DNA of 64,000 bases, from NCBI GenBank assembly GCA_963777435.1, contig CAVZQT010000004.1, positions 682,001 to 746,000 on the forward strand, in the 5' to 3' direction. Position numbers and translations under genes: made by a program. This document shows, piece by piece, positions 1 through 8,640 of the stretch. Every line of letters begins with the position of its first letter. The stretch's first letter is position 1. The notes below the pieces were generated by a model. That model saw nothing but the letters and a program-made list of their open reading frames with translations, did not search any database and had not been told where the DNA came from. The stretch is from AP-15 sp963777435. Its GTDB lineage: Bacteria > Pseudomonadota > Alphaproteobacteria > ATCC43930 > CGMCC-115725.

Positions 1-22
1 CGCCGATCAGCAGCTTTCTCAT
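1..22 (-). CDS. N-terminus of a truncated gene, probable exported protein
   Basis: An ATG on the minus strand at 22-20 opens a frame reading M-R-K-L-L-I-G that leaves the window. A strong purine-rich ribosome binding site (GGAGGGG) lies about 7 bases upstream of it, around 29-35. The basic start followed by hydrophobic residues fits the beginning of a signal peptide, but seven residues are too few to name a family. The strong ribosome binding site is the main support. Confidence 0.45.
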
Positions 23-192
23 GCCGATCCCCTCCGGTGGCGCGCATCGACTGCGGAGCGCGGCGCATCCGACAAGAAGATTGAGCCCTTATCCCAAAAG
101 GAGCTTTCGTTAAGCCGGCTTTAACTAGAACGTGCAGATGGAATGCACAACGGCTCGAGCACGCGCGCCGGCAAGCATGGGAACTTGCCAGC

Positions 193-1411
193 TTGCTGAT
201 TTCCGATTCACCGCGGTTGCCGGAATACAGTCCGCGATCTATCGGTAGGAGCTGCGCCGGCCGTGACAGCCGGAGGAGAATTCTCGTAACTGTATCATTA
301 CGCACCGAGCGCCTGCTGTTGCGGGAATGGCGCGACAATGACATCGCGGCGTTTGCGGCGATGTCAGCCGATCCGGCCGTCATGGAATTTCTGCGTCCCT
401 TCCCGGATGCGGCCGCATGCGAAGCTTGGGTGACGACGCGTGCAGGCGCATTGGGACGAGCACGGGTTTGGGCAATGGGTCGTTGAAATTCCCGGCGAGG
501 CGGCCTTTGTCGGTGTCGTCGGGCTTGCCCGGATACCTTACGAGGCGCATTTCACGCCGGCGGTCGAGATCGCCTGGCGAGTGGCGCGACGCCATTGGGG
601 TCGTGGCTACGCCACCGAGGCCGCCGAGGCCGCGCTCGATTACGGGTTCCGCGAACTCGGTCTGGAACAGATCGTCGCTGTCACCGTGCCTGCGAATCAA
701 CGTTCGCGTCGCGTCATGGAGCGGCTCGGCATGACCCGCGACCCAGCGGACGATTTCGATCACCCAAACCTGCCCGAAGGCCCGCTGCGGCGGCACGTCC
801 TTTACCGGATAGCGCAATCCCCGGATCATGCCGTGACAATCCTGCTCGTTCGGCATGGCGAGACCGGATGGAACCGGGATAGGCGATTTCAGGGCTGGCT
901 CGATTCACCACTGACCGAGAACGGTATTGCGCAAGCGAGCGCGATCGGACGGCTGTTGGCGAGCCTCCCGGAAGCCGCCGATGCGGCGATCGTTGCCAGC
1001 CCGCTGGGCCGGGCGCGGCGCACCGCCGAGATTATCCGCGATCAGATGCGCGGCACGGTCGCCCTTCGCGTCGACCAACGTTTGCGGGAATTGACGATCG
1101 GGTCCTGGGACGGTCTGACCTTCAACGAGATCGAAGCGCTTTCGCCGGGGATTTTCGATCGCGAAGGTGCCGAATGGTGCTTCAATTCGCCGGGCGGGGA
1201 GAGTTATGCCGCGTTCGCCGGGCGCGTCGGCGAGTGGCTCGGCGAACAGGACGAGGCTTCAACAACGATCGTTGTCGCGCACGGGCTGGTCAGCCGCGTG
1301 CTTCGGGGTCTTTATGCCCGCCTGCCGAGCGCTACCGCACTCGCGCTGCCCGTCCCGCAGGACCGGATATACCGTCTTTCCGGCGGCGCCATCGAAACCA
1401 TTGCTGTTTAG
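193..1411 (+). CDS. GNAT acetyltransferase fused in frame to a histidine phosphatase; frame break in the GNAT part
   Basis: The first part is a RimJ-type GNAT: LRTERLLLREW begins near 298, and acetyl-CoA-binding GRGYATEA lies near 600. The second part is a histidine phosphatase (phosphoglycerate mutase-like) with the RHGET phosphohistidine motif near 853 and VAHG near 1276. Between 298 and about 436 the GNAT reads in frame 1. From 440 it reads in frame 2 as one open frame through both domains to the TAG at 1409. A missing base near 436-441 explains the shift. No good ATG or GTG precedes the GNAT; the frame is open from a TTG at 193, and a GGAGGAG stretch lies at 271-277. The phosphatase could instead start at GTG 833, but its ribosome binding site would be weak. 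The stop overlaps the convergent gene by four bases. Confidence 0.7.
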
Positions 1412-2253
1412 CTGGAGCCTGCGGCTTTTGCCGGGCGCGGGTAGACCTCGTGGATAACATCGTCGAGCCAATGCTGGCGCAGGCCCGGCACCTCGGCGAT
1501 CTCGGCGGTAAATGTCGGATTGCCGAGCTGATACACGACCGCGCCGAGCCGTTTCTCGCCAGGCATGTCCGGCTGGGTCGGAGCGCCGACCAGAAAACTC
1601 GACGCCGGCGACCAGATATAACGGGTTCCATCGTGAGCGAAGTCGCGGGCCTTGTGGAGATGGCCGCTGGCGACAAATGCCACGCGATAGCGCCCCACCA
1701 GCTCGATCAATGGCGCGCGCGATTGCGGCTTGACCGACCAATAGCCGGTATCGCCTTCCTCAGGACTGTCGACAAACAGCGGGCGATGCAGGAACCAGCC
1801 GATCCGCCGCTCTCCCGCCGTCGACAGGACCTGTTCGAGCCATGCGGTTTGCTCGGCCTCCTCCGGTTCGCCGCTGGCGATTAGCATCGCATCGAGCCCG
1901 ACCAGCCGCCAGCCTCCGGCGCCCTCACCGAAATCCTCGACCCACCGGTCGGGTCCGAAATAACGCCGCCAAATCGCAAGCCTTTCGGCGTTGACCGGCT
2001 GCCGCGCGTGCTTGGCATCGCCGACATCGTGGTTGCCGGGCACCGCAAGCCAGCGCACGCCGAACGCGTTCATCGATTGCGCGCAATACGCTAGGTCGTC
2101 TTCGACATCGGCGCCGTCGACCGTGACATCACCGGTATGGATCACGAGATCCGGGCGTTGCGCCGCGATCCAATCAGCCAGCGGCGGCCAGTTGTCGGCA
2201 AAATGCGGCTTGTTTCGGCTCAAATGCGTGTCGGAAATTTGGACTATGCGCAT
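1408..2253 (-). CDS. CpdA-like calcineurin-type metallophosphoesterase
   Basis: A soluble phosphoesterase of about 281 residues. The full set of metallophosphoesterase motifs is visible: ISDTHLS at the N-terminus, GDVTVDG, GNHDVG, a mid-protein histidine and GHLH near the C-terminus. These bind a two-metal centre. The arrangement matches 3',5'-cyclic nucleotide phosphodiesterases of the CpdA/Icc type, although substrate cannot be read from sequence. The start at 2253 is chosen because it sits in a TAATG overlap with the stop of the upstream HAD gene, which implies translational coupling. A longer in-frame start at 2268 would lie inside that gene. Confidence 0.85.
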   Translation of the reverse strand: MRIVQISDTHLSRNKPHFADNWPPLADWIAAQRPDLVIHTGDVTVDGADVEDDLAYCAQSMNAFGVRWLAVPGNHDVGDAKHARQPVNAERLAIWRRYFGPDRWVEDFGEGAGGWRLVGLDAMLIASGEPEEAEQTAWLEQVLSTAGERRIGWFLHRPLFVDSPEEGDTGYWSVKPQSRAPLIELVGRYRVAFVASGHLHKARDFAHDGTRYIWSPASSFLVGAPTQPDMPGEKRLGAVVYQLGNPTFTAEIAEVPGLRQHWLDDVIHEVYPRPAKAAGSS

Positions 2254-2960
2254 TACTTCGCTTCGCAAAGAAAACCCGCGAGATCGGTCATGTGGTTAAA
2301 GACCAGGATACAGCCGGCGGCAATCAGCTGATCGGCATGATCGTCAGGGCAATGACTGCCGCCGCAAAAACCGACGACCGGCATGCCGGCGGCAACCGCG
2401 GCCGTAACACCCACAACACTGTCCTCGACGACGGTGCACCCGGCGGGTGGCACGCCGAGCTGACGGGCCGCGAGCAAGAACAAGTCGGGAGCGGGCTTGC
2501 CGGCGGCAACTTGGATCGCGCTGAAGACATGCGGATCGAAGAAACCCAACAGCCCGGTCAAAGCCAGGCGCTCACGCACCCGCTGCAGATGCCCGTTCGA
2601 GGCAACGCAGCGCGCTCTCCGCAATGCGGCCAGCAATTCGGTGACCCCGGGTATCGGCTTTAACTCGCGTTCGAGGACGACCGCGGTGCGCGCCCGCATC
2701 GCCTCGAAGAATTCGTCCGATAGAGAGCGACCATAGCGCGCCTCCACCGCCGCGCCGAGCGTGTCCCGGTTTTTGCCAAACCCAAGCAGCAACGCCTCTT
2801 CGGCCGTCGCCGGACAATCCAGTTCGGTCAGACACTCGCCGAGCACGCGTGCAAAAATCGCTTCGCTGTCGACGAGGACGCCGTCGCAGTCGAAGATGAC
2901 GAGATCCAGTTCGGGCACCCCAACGCGTTCCGCTGCGGCGCCGGAATTGACGCCGATCAC
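2253..2960 (-). CDS. HAD-superfamily sugar-phosphate phosphatase or phosphomutase-like hydrolase
   Basis: A 235-residue HAD hydrolase, subfamily IA, close to phosphoglycolate phosphatase, beta-phosphoglucomutase and YieH. Motif I is FDCDGVLVDSE, with the nucleophile and acid-base Asp pair. Motif II is the Ser of ASNGH. Motif III is the Lys of GKPAPD. Motif IV is VVEDSVVG, with the metal-binding Asp. The helical cap lies between motifs I and II at about residues 35-105. The gene is first of a two-gene operon with the metallophosphoesterase, overlapping at TAATG. The pair suggests small phosphate-ester turnover, but no specific substrate is indicated. Members of this family usually run 210-230 residues, so length is normal. 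Confidence 0.88.
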   Translation of the reverse strand: MIGVNSGAAAERVGVPELDLVIFDCDGVLVDSEAIFARVLGECLTELDCPATAEEALLLGFGKNRDTLGAAVEARYGRSLSDEFFEAMRARTAVVLERELKPIPGVTELLAALRRARCVASNGHLQRVRERLALTGLLGFFDPHVFSAIQVAAGKPAPDLFLLAARQLGVPPAGCTVVEDSVVGVTAAVAAGMPVVGFCGGSHCPDDHADQLIAAGCILVFNHMTDLAGFLCEAK

Positions 2961-3061
2961 CTATATAGCGGGCCCGCCGCTGCCGCGAAAGGTAAGCGCC
3001 CTACCCGATCGGCGCGCCGAGGGCTCCCTTTCGCACCTTGACTTGAGGCCGCGCCACCAGC

Positions 3062-4381
3062 TCAGAACAGGATGCCGGTCTCGACCAAAAGCCTCGTTTG
3101 GCTCGTGGCGGTGCCGTTGGTGCCGAACGCAAGCCCCTCGGTAATGGCGCCCGCCTTGACCCATGAAACTTCACCGCGGGCAAAGAAGTACTTGTACTGA
3201 TAGGTGGGCGTGAAGGTGAGGGAGAATGCATGGCTCCCCGCGCCGTAGAGCAGATTGTTGCTGCCGGTCGTGCCGATATATTCGACGCGTCCACCAAGAT
3301 TTACGCCGGCAAGATTAAGGACGGCGCCGATATCGTAATTGACCAACAGTGCACCGCCAAACGTCGCGGCACCCGGGCCGTACACAGCGTCGTTGCCCTG
3401 GACATGGGTCGCCTGGAAATAGGGCTGAATAATCCACGGGTCGGAATTGTAGGTGTAGATCAGATTATAGATCTGAGAATTGTTCTGCAAAATCGGGGCA
3501 CGCAATGTATTTGTCTTGGTAAGCCCCAAGTTTCCGCCGCCAACAAATCCAAAAGAATTGGACGGGTTCAACGTATATGTGACGGACCCCGTGAGCCAGT
3601 TCCACACACCGGAATCGAAACCGTCGGTGAACGACAGCGAGAACGCGGCCGGACCCAAAGTGTAATTGACTTGGCCGCCCTTGCTGATCGCGGGTTCCTG
3701 GTTCCACAGCAGGCCGCGCTCGATGTTGATGTTCTCGAACGAGAAGGTGTATTCGGCCCCGATCAGAGTCGGCAATTTGCCGGCTTCGAACGACAAGCTG
3801 TCATTCGGGACGATCTTGGCGAAGCCTTGCGGGAACCAGCCCCACAAATTACCCGAGGGCGAGTTGGCGCCCCAGGTCGCAAGCGGGGTCGAGATGTACG
3901 GCGACCCCAGCGAAGTGATCGAATAGGCGCCGGCTTGCGCGTAGAATTGGAACAGGCCATCGGTCTTTTGTACAAAGATTTGGCCGTTATTGATCCCGCC
4001 GACATTGCGCATGTTGCCCGGCAAGACGTTGGGGACGGGATTGCTTTGCCATTGATATAGGCCGCTGCCGATACCATCGACATAAATGTCGCCAAGCGGG
4101 CCAATCGTGTATTTGGGCGGCGGCAATTGGATCGCGAGCGGGCCGGTTATCGAGGGAGCGATCAGCGGCGAGGTCGGCGCAGCGGGTGCCGGCGCCGGTG
4201 CCGCCGCCGCGGGTGGCGGTGCGCCCGCAGCGGGTGCTCCCGGCGGTGGTGGCGGTGCCGGCGGCGAGCTTGCGGATGGCAACTGCGCGAGTTGGTCGGC
4301 CCATGCGCATGCTCCGCCGAGGCTCAGCAGCGCCGAGAGAAGAGCCGCGCCCGATATGCTGCCTTTCTTGCTTTTGTTCAT
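3062..4381 (-). CDS. Outer-membrane beta-barrel porin (BBP2/OmpL-like)
   Basis: A 439-residue outer-membrane protein. Start 4381 (M-N-K-S-K-K) gives a basic Sec signal peptide with a hydrophobic core and an AWA-D cleavage site. A proline- and alanine-rich linker of about 60 residues follows. The rest has alternating aromatic and glycine-rich beta-strands and ends in LLVETGILF, a C-terminal aromatic as expected for BamA-dependent barrel insertion. Motifs such as FSFENINIERGLLWNQEP resemble the putative beta-barrel porin-2 family (PF07642). The Pro/Ala linker may span periplasm or peptidoglycan. It is monocistronic on the minus strand, and its own promoter should lie in 4382-4693. The longer open frame up to 4483 adds no signal-like sequence. 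Confidence 0.85.
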   Translation of the reverse strand: MNKSKKGSISGAALLSALLSLGGACAWADQLAQLPSASSPPAPPPPPGAPAAGAPPPAAAAPAPAPAAPTSPLIAPSITGPLAIQLPPPKYTIGPLGDIYVDGIGSGLYQWQSNPVPNVLPGNMRNVGGINNGQIFVQKTDGLFQFYAQAGAYSITSLGSPYISTPLATWGANSPSGNLWGWFPQGFAKIVPNDSLSFEAGKLPTLIGAEYTFSFENINIERGLLWNQEPAISKGGQVNYTLGPAAFSLSFTDGFDSGVWNWLTGSVTYTLNPSNSFGFVGGGNLGLTKTNTLRAPILQNNSQIYNLIYTYNSDPWIIQPYFQATHVQGNDAVYGPGAATFGGALLVNYDIGAVLNLAGVNLGGRVEYIGTTGSNNLLYGAGSHAFSLTFTPTYQYKYFFARGEVSWVKAGAITEGLAFGTNGTATSQTRLLVETGILF

Positions 4382-4693
4382 CTGCACAGAGCCTTTCGAG
4401 TTAGCCTTCAATAAGAGCCAGCACGGCACCCGATGGCCGGCAGCCCTTTCCCCAGCCCAACCGCGACGCAAGCGCCATACCAATCGCTAAGCCCATTATG
4501 AAACCGTTAGGTGAGGCAGAGATTAACGAAACAGTTGCATACCAGAGCCTTAGATCACCTTGTGCTCTGGCCCGCGCAAAACTGTCAAGCCGTATGGCAG
4601 CAATCGCCTCTGCTGCCTAACTAATGGGCAAACATGAGTAATTTTTTTGCAATGCCGAATGTCAGAAACAGTCTTACACGCCTAATCGGTCGA
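4382..4693. other. Intergenic leader of the porin gene
   Basis: About 310 bases without a convincing gene, richer in A and T than the flanks between about 4500 and 4690. It lies upstream of the minus-strand porin start and downstream of the SDR gene, so the porin promoter and 5' leader should be here. The SDR probably stops at 4759 once its frame is repaired, which would enlarge the gap. I could not pick out -35 and -10 boxes with confidence. Confidence 0.4.
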
Positions 4694-5512
4694 TCAGGCG
4701 CGCGATTTCCTCGACCAGCTGAGTGCCACCTCAGCGCTCTTGCTTTCGCGATTCGCGTTCAGCCGCGGCCGATATAGGGCATCTTTGTCGCCATAACCGT
4801 CATGAACTGCACATTCGCCTCGAGCGGCAAGTGTCGCCATGTAGACGACACCGCGCGCGACATGCTCGACATCGATGCGCGGCTCGGCCTCGACCCGGCC
4901 GGTCGCTTGCAGCCGTCCGCGCGCGGTGTCCTCGTTGCGGGTCGTGGTGGCATTGCCGATATCGATCTGGCCGCACGCGATATTGTAATCGCGGCCATCG
5001 AGCGACAGTGAGCGGGTAAGCCCGGTCAGCGCGTGCTTGGTCGCTACATAGGGCGTCGAGTGGCGCCGCGGCACATGCGCCGAAACTGAACCGTTATTGA
5101 TGATCCGGCCACCCTGCGGGTCCTGCGCCTTCATCATGCGGAAGGCGTGCTGCGCGCACAGGAACGAGCCGGTCAGATTGACCGCGACGACATTCGTCCA
5201 TTGCTCGTAGGTCAGATCCTCGAACGGGATGCCGCGGGTGCTGATCCCGGCGTTGTTGAACAACAAATCGATCCGGCCAAAGGTATCCTTTACTTTGTCG
5301 AACAGTGCCGTGATCTGCGCCGGGTCCGAGATGTCGGTCGGCACAACCAGAGTGTGAGCGGCTTTCGCCATCGCGGCGGTTTCTTCGAGCATTTGAGGGC
5401 GGCGGCCCGCCAATACCGCGGTGAAGCCGGCCTCAATCAGAGCCAGCGCCGAGGCGCGCCCGATCCCGCTCCCCGCCCCGGTAATTACCGCGATCTTGCC
5501 CGGCGTCTCCAT
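4694..5512 (-). CDS. SDR-family NAD(P)-dependent oxidoreductase, C-terminus frame-shifted
   Basis: A classical short-chain dehydrogenase. The cofactor motif is TGAGSGIG near residues 11-18, NNAG lies near residue 90, and the catalytic Ser, Tyr and Lys lie in a stretch ending in YVATK. The raw frame ends in a poorly conserved tail. Near 4829-4830 one extra base (an A pair on the plus strand) shifts the frame. Dropping it gives MATLPLEANVQFMTVMATK and a stop at about 4759, a normal ending for this subgroup. The gene follows pdxY by 16 bases and is probably co-transcribed with it. The substrate is unknown. Confidence 0.8.
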   Translation of the reverse strand: METPGKIAVITGAGSGIGRASALALIEAGFTAVLAGRRPQMLEETAAMAKAAHTLVVPTDISDPAQITALFDKVKDTFGRIDLLFNNAGISTRGIPFEDLTYEQWTNVVAVNLTGSFLCAQHAFRMMKAQDPQGGRIINNGSVSAHVPRRHSTPYVATKHALTGLTRSLSLDGRDYNIACGQIDIGNATTTRNEDTARGRLQATGRVEAEPRIDVEHVARGVVYMATLAARGECAVHDGYGDKDALYRPRLNANRESKSAEVALSWSRKSRA

Positions 5513-5528
5513 GTCTCTTTCCTTTCAT

Positions 5529-6371
5529 TTACAATTTCTGCGGAATTAATCTGCGGCTTGGCTCGACGAGTTCGTCCTGAGCGGCAATCAGGGCGAGTTC
5601 GCCGCCGCCTGCTTTAACAGTTGCTTCGACCGCACCGCAGATCGCGGCGACCGCAAGCGCCAACGCCTCTGCTACCGGTTTGCCTTTAAGCATCCAACCG
5701 AGAAACAGCGCGGCGAGCGCGTCGCCGCAGCCGGTGGCTTCGATCGCAAGCCGCGGGGTTTCCACCGCCCACACGCCTTCACCAGCCGCGGCGAGAACCG
5801 CGATCCGATCCGGCGCGGGCTCGAGGCTGGTGACGAGCACGGTTGCCGGACCCCGTCGGTGCAGCGCTGTGGCTGCAGCCGCGGCCTCGGCGAGGGTGTC
5901 GATGCGGGTCCCAGTCAGCCATTCGAGTTCGAAGCGGTTCGGTGTGGCAATGTCCGCTACCGCGAGCGCTTGGTCGCGATACCATTCGGGGATGCCGTCC
6001 CGCACATACCACCCCGGTCCGACATCGCCCATGACCGGGTCGCAGCAATAAAGCGCGTTCGGATTGGCCTGTTTGACGCGGGCAACGATGTCGAGCAACA
6101 CCGGGCCGACCTCGGGCTCGCCGAGATAGCCCGACAACACCGCGTCGCAGCGCGGCAAGACGCCGAGCTCGGCGATGCCCTCGAACAACGACGCGATGTT
6201 TTGCGATGGCACCGTGGCGCCGCGCCATTTGCCATATCCGGTGTGGTTCGAAAACGCGACGGTGTTGAGCGACCAGGTCTCGATCCCCAGCCGCTGCAGT
6301 GGGAACAAGGCCGCGCAATTGCCGACGACGCCGGCAGCAACCCAGGATTGTATCGAAAGCACGGTCGCCAT
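5529..6371 (-). CDS. pdxY: Pyridoxal kinase PdxY
   Basis: A 280-residue ribokinase-fold kinase that phosphorylates pyridoxal in the PLP salvage pathway. The opening MATVLSIQS, the FPLQRLG stretch and NTVAFSNHTGYG are typical of PdxY. YCCDPVMGD lies near residue 109, and the C-terminal ATGCGDALAALF carries the G-x-G-D anion hole and catalytic Asp. The glycine pair is G-C-G-D instead of the usual G-T-G-D. Length is normal for the family. It is the first gene of a likely operon with the SDR downstream. Confidence 0.93.
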   Translation of the reverse strand: MATVLSIQSWVAAGVVGNCAALFPLQRLGIETWSLNTVAFSNHTGYGKWRGATVPSQNIASLFEGIAELGVLPRCDAVLSGYLGEPEVGPVLLDIVARVKQANPNALYCCDPVMGDVGPGWYVRDGIPEWYRDQALAVADIATPNRFELEWLTGTRIDTLAEAAAAATALHRRGPATVLVTSLEPAPDRIAVLAAAGEGVWAVETPRLAIEATGCGDALAALFLGWMLKGKPVAEALALAVAAICGAVEATVKAGGGELALIAAQDELVEPSRRLIPQKL

Positions 6372-6562
6372 ATCGAGGGCGAGGCCTCTGTTGTCCGGGC
6401 CGTGTCAGCTAAGCAACCGCACGCCGCACCGAAGCTGCTATATCACTTTGAATGATCCCAAAGCCATCCTCGGCCCGGCGAAAAGAGCGGCCGGTTGTGC
6501 CCGGTCGCGATCAGTCGTGCGAAGCGGATCGCTAGCAGGACGGGGCCTCCGAAGGTTCGTGT

Positions 6563-6618
6563 CCCGCTAGCGGGGCGCAAGCGACTGGCGGCGACCCATC
6601 TCTGGTCGCCGCCGCCAG
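6563..6618. repeat. Palindrome and GC-rich hairpin between pdxY and the Cys-rich gene
   Basis: A perfect 12-base palindrome, CCCGCTAGCGGG, sits at 6563-6574. A strong hairpin follows: CTGGCGGCGACC at 6585-6596 pairs with the arm at 6604-6618, which has one extra GCC triplet. The hairpin lies just past the stop of the minus-strand Cys-rich gene, where a terminator is expected. On that strand it lacks a T-run, so termination by it is uncertain. Confidence 0.45.
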
Positions 6619-6650
6619 AAAAGCTGGCCGCGGTTAAAAGCTGGCGGCGG

Positions 6651-7310
6651 CTACTGTAACGAAATCGGTACCGACACCGGATACTGGGCACAGAAGCTTC
6701 GTTTGCCCTGACCCGCTTGGGTTGCGAACGGCGTGGTTGGCGCAACCGGTGTGCCGGCAAACAACTCCCCCTCCGCACAGTGGCAGGTCACGACCGGGAC
6801 ATTGTTAGTCCAGTTCTCGTGATCGCAAGCGAAGCTAAAGCAATTAGAGAGATGGTTTCCGCCCCTCGGGCATACCTGCGGCGGGGCATCGGCTTCCGGA
6901 CCGGTCGGAACCCAATTATTGATCTCCTGTGCAATGTGCGGTTTCGGAGAAAAGAGCGACCAGATTTGACCATCCCCTGGCGGTTTGCAAGAACCCCGCA
7001 TATTGCCGCCGTTCAGATCGCCTAATCCTCGACCGGAAAAGACCGGACAGGTGCACTCGACCTCCGGAAACCGCGCGAAGCCGCCACTCGTGACCCGGAC
7101 CGTGATCATTTTACCCGTCGGGGTGCAGGTGGAGGCGGCGCATAGAGCGTAATATCCGCTACAGAACTGGTAATCGTGACCTGTCGTCGCGCTGCTGGTT
7201 TGCGCAAGCGCTGGCCCCGTTGGCGGTGCGAATGCAAGGAGTATGACAACTACGCCGAATACAGCTTTTGCGAGCGGATTGCTGTATACTGCCCGTGACC
7301 ATGCGTCCAT
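6651..7310 (-). CDS. Cysteine-rich secreted protein of unknown family
   Basis: A 219-residue protein that I do not recognise. It has an N-terminal signal peptide with a hydrophobic core near residues 17-30 and a likely cleavage after PALA. The mature part holds twelve cysteines, an even number that suggests six disulfides, and several are close pairs (ECTC, CHC). A strong ribosome binding site, GGAGGAAAG, precedes the ATG by a few bases. The gene stands alone between the pdxY unit and hpnA. An oxidising periplasmic or extracellular location is inferred. No catalytic motif is visible. Confidence 0.7.
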   Translation of the reverse strand: MDAWSRAVYSNPLAKAVFGVVVILLAFAPPTGPALAQTSSATTGHDYQFCSGYYALCAASTCTPTGKMITVRVTSGGFARFPEVECTCPVFSGRGLGDLNGGNMRGSCKPPGDGQIWSLFSPKPHIAQEINNWVPTGPEADAPPQVCPRGGNHLSNCFSFACDHENWTNNVPVVTCHCAEGELFAGTPVAPTTPFATQAGQGKRSFCAQYPVSVPISLQ

Positions 7311-7582
7311 CTTCTTTCCTCCGTTTTAAAAGAAGCAAACTCGGCGACTTTTTTTTTGCTTGTTGTTGGACAGAGTGTCGCAGTTTACTGGTTTTTCAGC
7401 AAGCGGCGCTGCGCATTCAGTAGCGGCCCGCCCTGGCGAGCGTCCGGAACCGGCGCGCAAAAGGGCCGGTCCCCAAATCGCTGTGCACGTCTATTTCCCG
7501 GAAATCGGCGCATCAAATCCGGTTTATATCGAACGATCAAGAGTCGGCTTAGCCGAGCTCCGCGAGGACTAGCGGATGCGGC

Positions 7583-8589
7583 TCAGGATTTTAGATATCC
7601 GTTGGCGGCGAACCAGGCGACCGCGTCGGCGATTGCTTCGCGTGCCGGCCGCGTTTTATAGCCCAACTCACGCTCGGCTTTGGCCGAGGAGAAATACATC
7701 TTTTTGCGCGACATGCGCACCCCGTCGAGCGTCGTAAACGGCTCGCGTCCGGTGACCCTCGCGACATACGGTGCCGATCGCCGCGGCCGACAATGCGACC
7801 GGGTAAGGCACTTTGAGCCGCGGCGGATTTCGGCCCACAGCTCGCGCGACTTCACCCAGAATTTCGGCCAAGGACAGGTTTTCGCCACCGAGGATGTAAC
7901 GCTCGCCGATTTTGCCCTGTTGGGCCGCCATCAGTTCGCCGGCCGCGACATCGTCGACATGCACGACATTGAGGCCGGTATCGACATAGCCCGGCATACG
8001 GCCGCGCGCCGCTTCGAGGATCAGCCGCCCGGTTGGCGTCGGCTTCAAATCGCCGGGGCCGATCGGGGTAGAGGGATTGACGATCACCGCCGGCAGCCCG
8101 CTTTCGGCAATCATGCCCCGCATCACTTCCTCGGCGAGGAATTTCGAGCGCTTGTAGGGCCCGATCATATCCTCGAGCCGGCTCGGCGTATCCTCGTCGG
8201 CGATGCCGTTGGGGACGATGCCAAGGGTGGCAACGCTGCTCGTATAGACGATGCGCTCGACGCCTGCGGCCGACGCCGCCCGCATCAGCTCGCGGGTGCC
8301 ATCGACATTGGCGCGGTACATCGCTGCAGGATCAGGCACCCACAATCGGTAATCGGCGGCGACATGAAACAGGTGAGCGGCAGCCGGTGACGGCGCGGGC
8401 GAGCGAAGCGGCATCCTCCATTGCGCCGATGGCGATCTCGACTGGCAGATCCGCAAGGTTACGGCGGTCGCTGGTGGGCCGCGCTAGTACTCGCACCGCT
8501 TGATCGGCCCGCAATAGCGCGCGCGCGACCGCCGAGCCGAGGAAGCCCGTCGCTCCGGTAACAAGGCACAGCCCCGGCGGAAGCCCCAT
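7583..8589 (-). CDS. hpnA: Hopanoid-associated sugar epimerase HpnA, two frame breaks
   Basis: An extended SDR (NAD-dependent epimerase fold). The N-terminal frame has the TGATGFLG cofactor loop. The middle frame has HVAADYRLWVPDP, YTSSVATLG, the catalytic GPYKRSK and VHVDDVAAG. The last frame has TGREPFTTLDGVRM and ends in AVAWFAANGYL. All these stretches are typical of HpnA from hopanoid gene clusters. The pieces lie in three frames in the right order, with breaks near 8376-8385 and 7765-7775. Single-base edits join them into one protein of about 335 residues. The gene stands apart from other hpn genes in this window. Confidence 0.82.
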
Positions 8590-8640
8590 TCCACCCTCTC
8601 GAACCGCGGCTCGTTTACATCTGCCGCAGGAATTTTCGGC

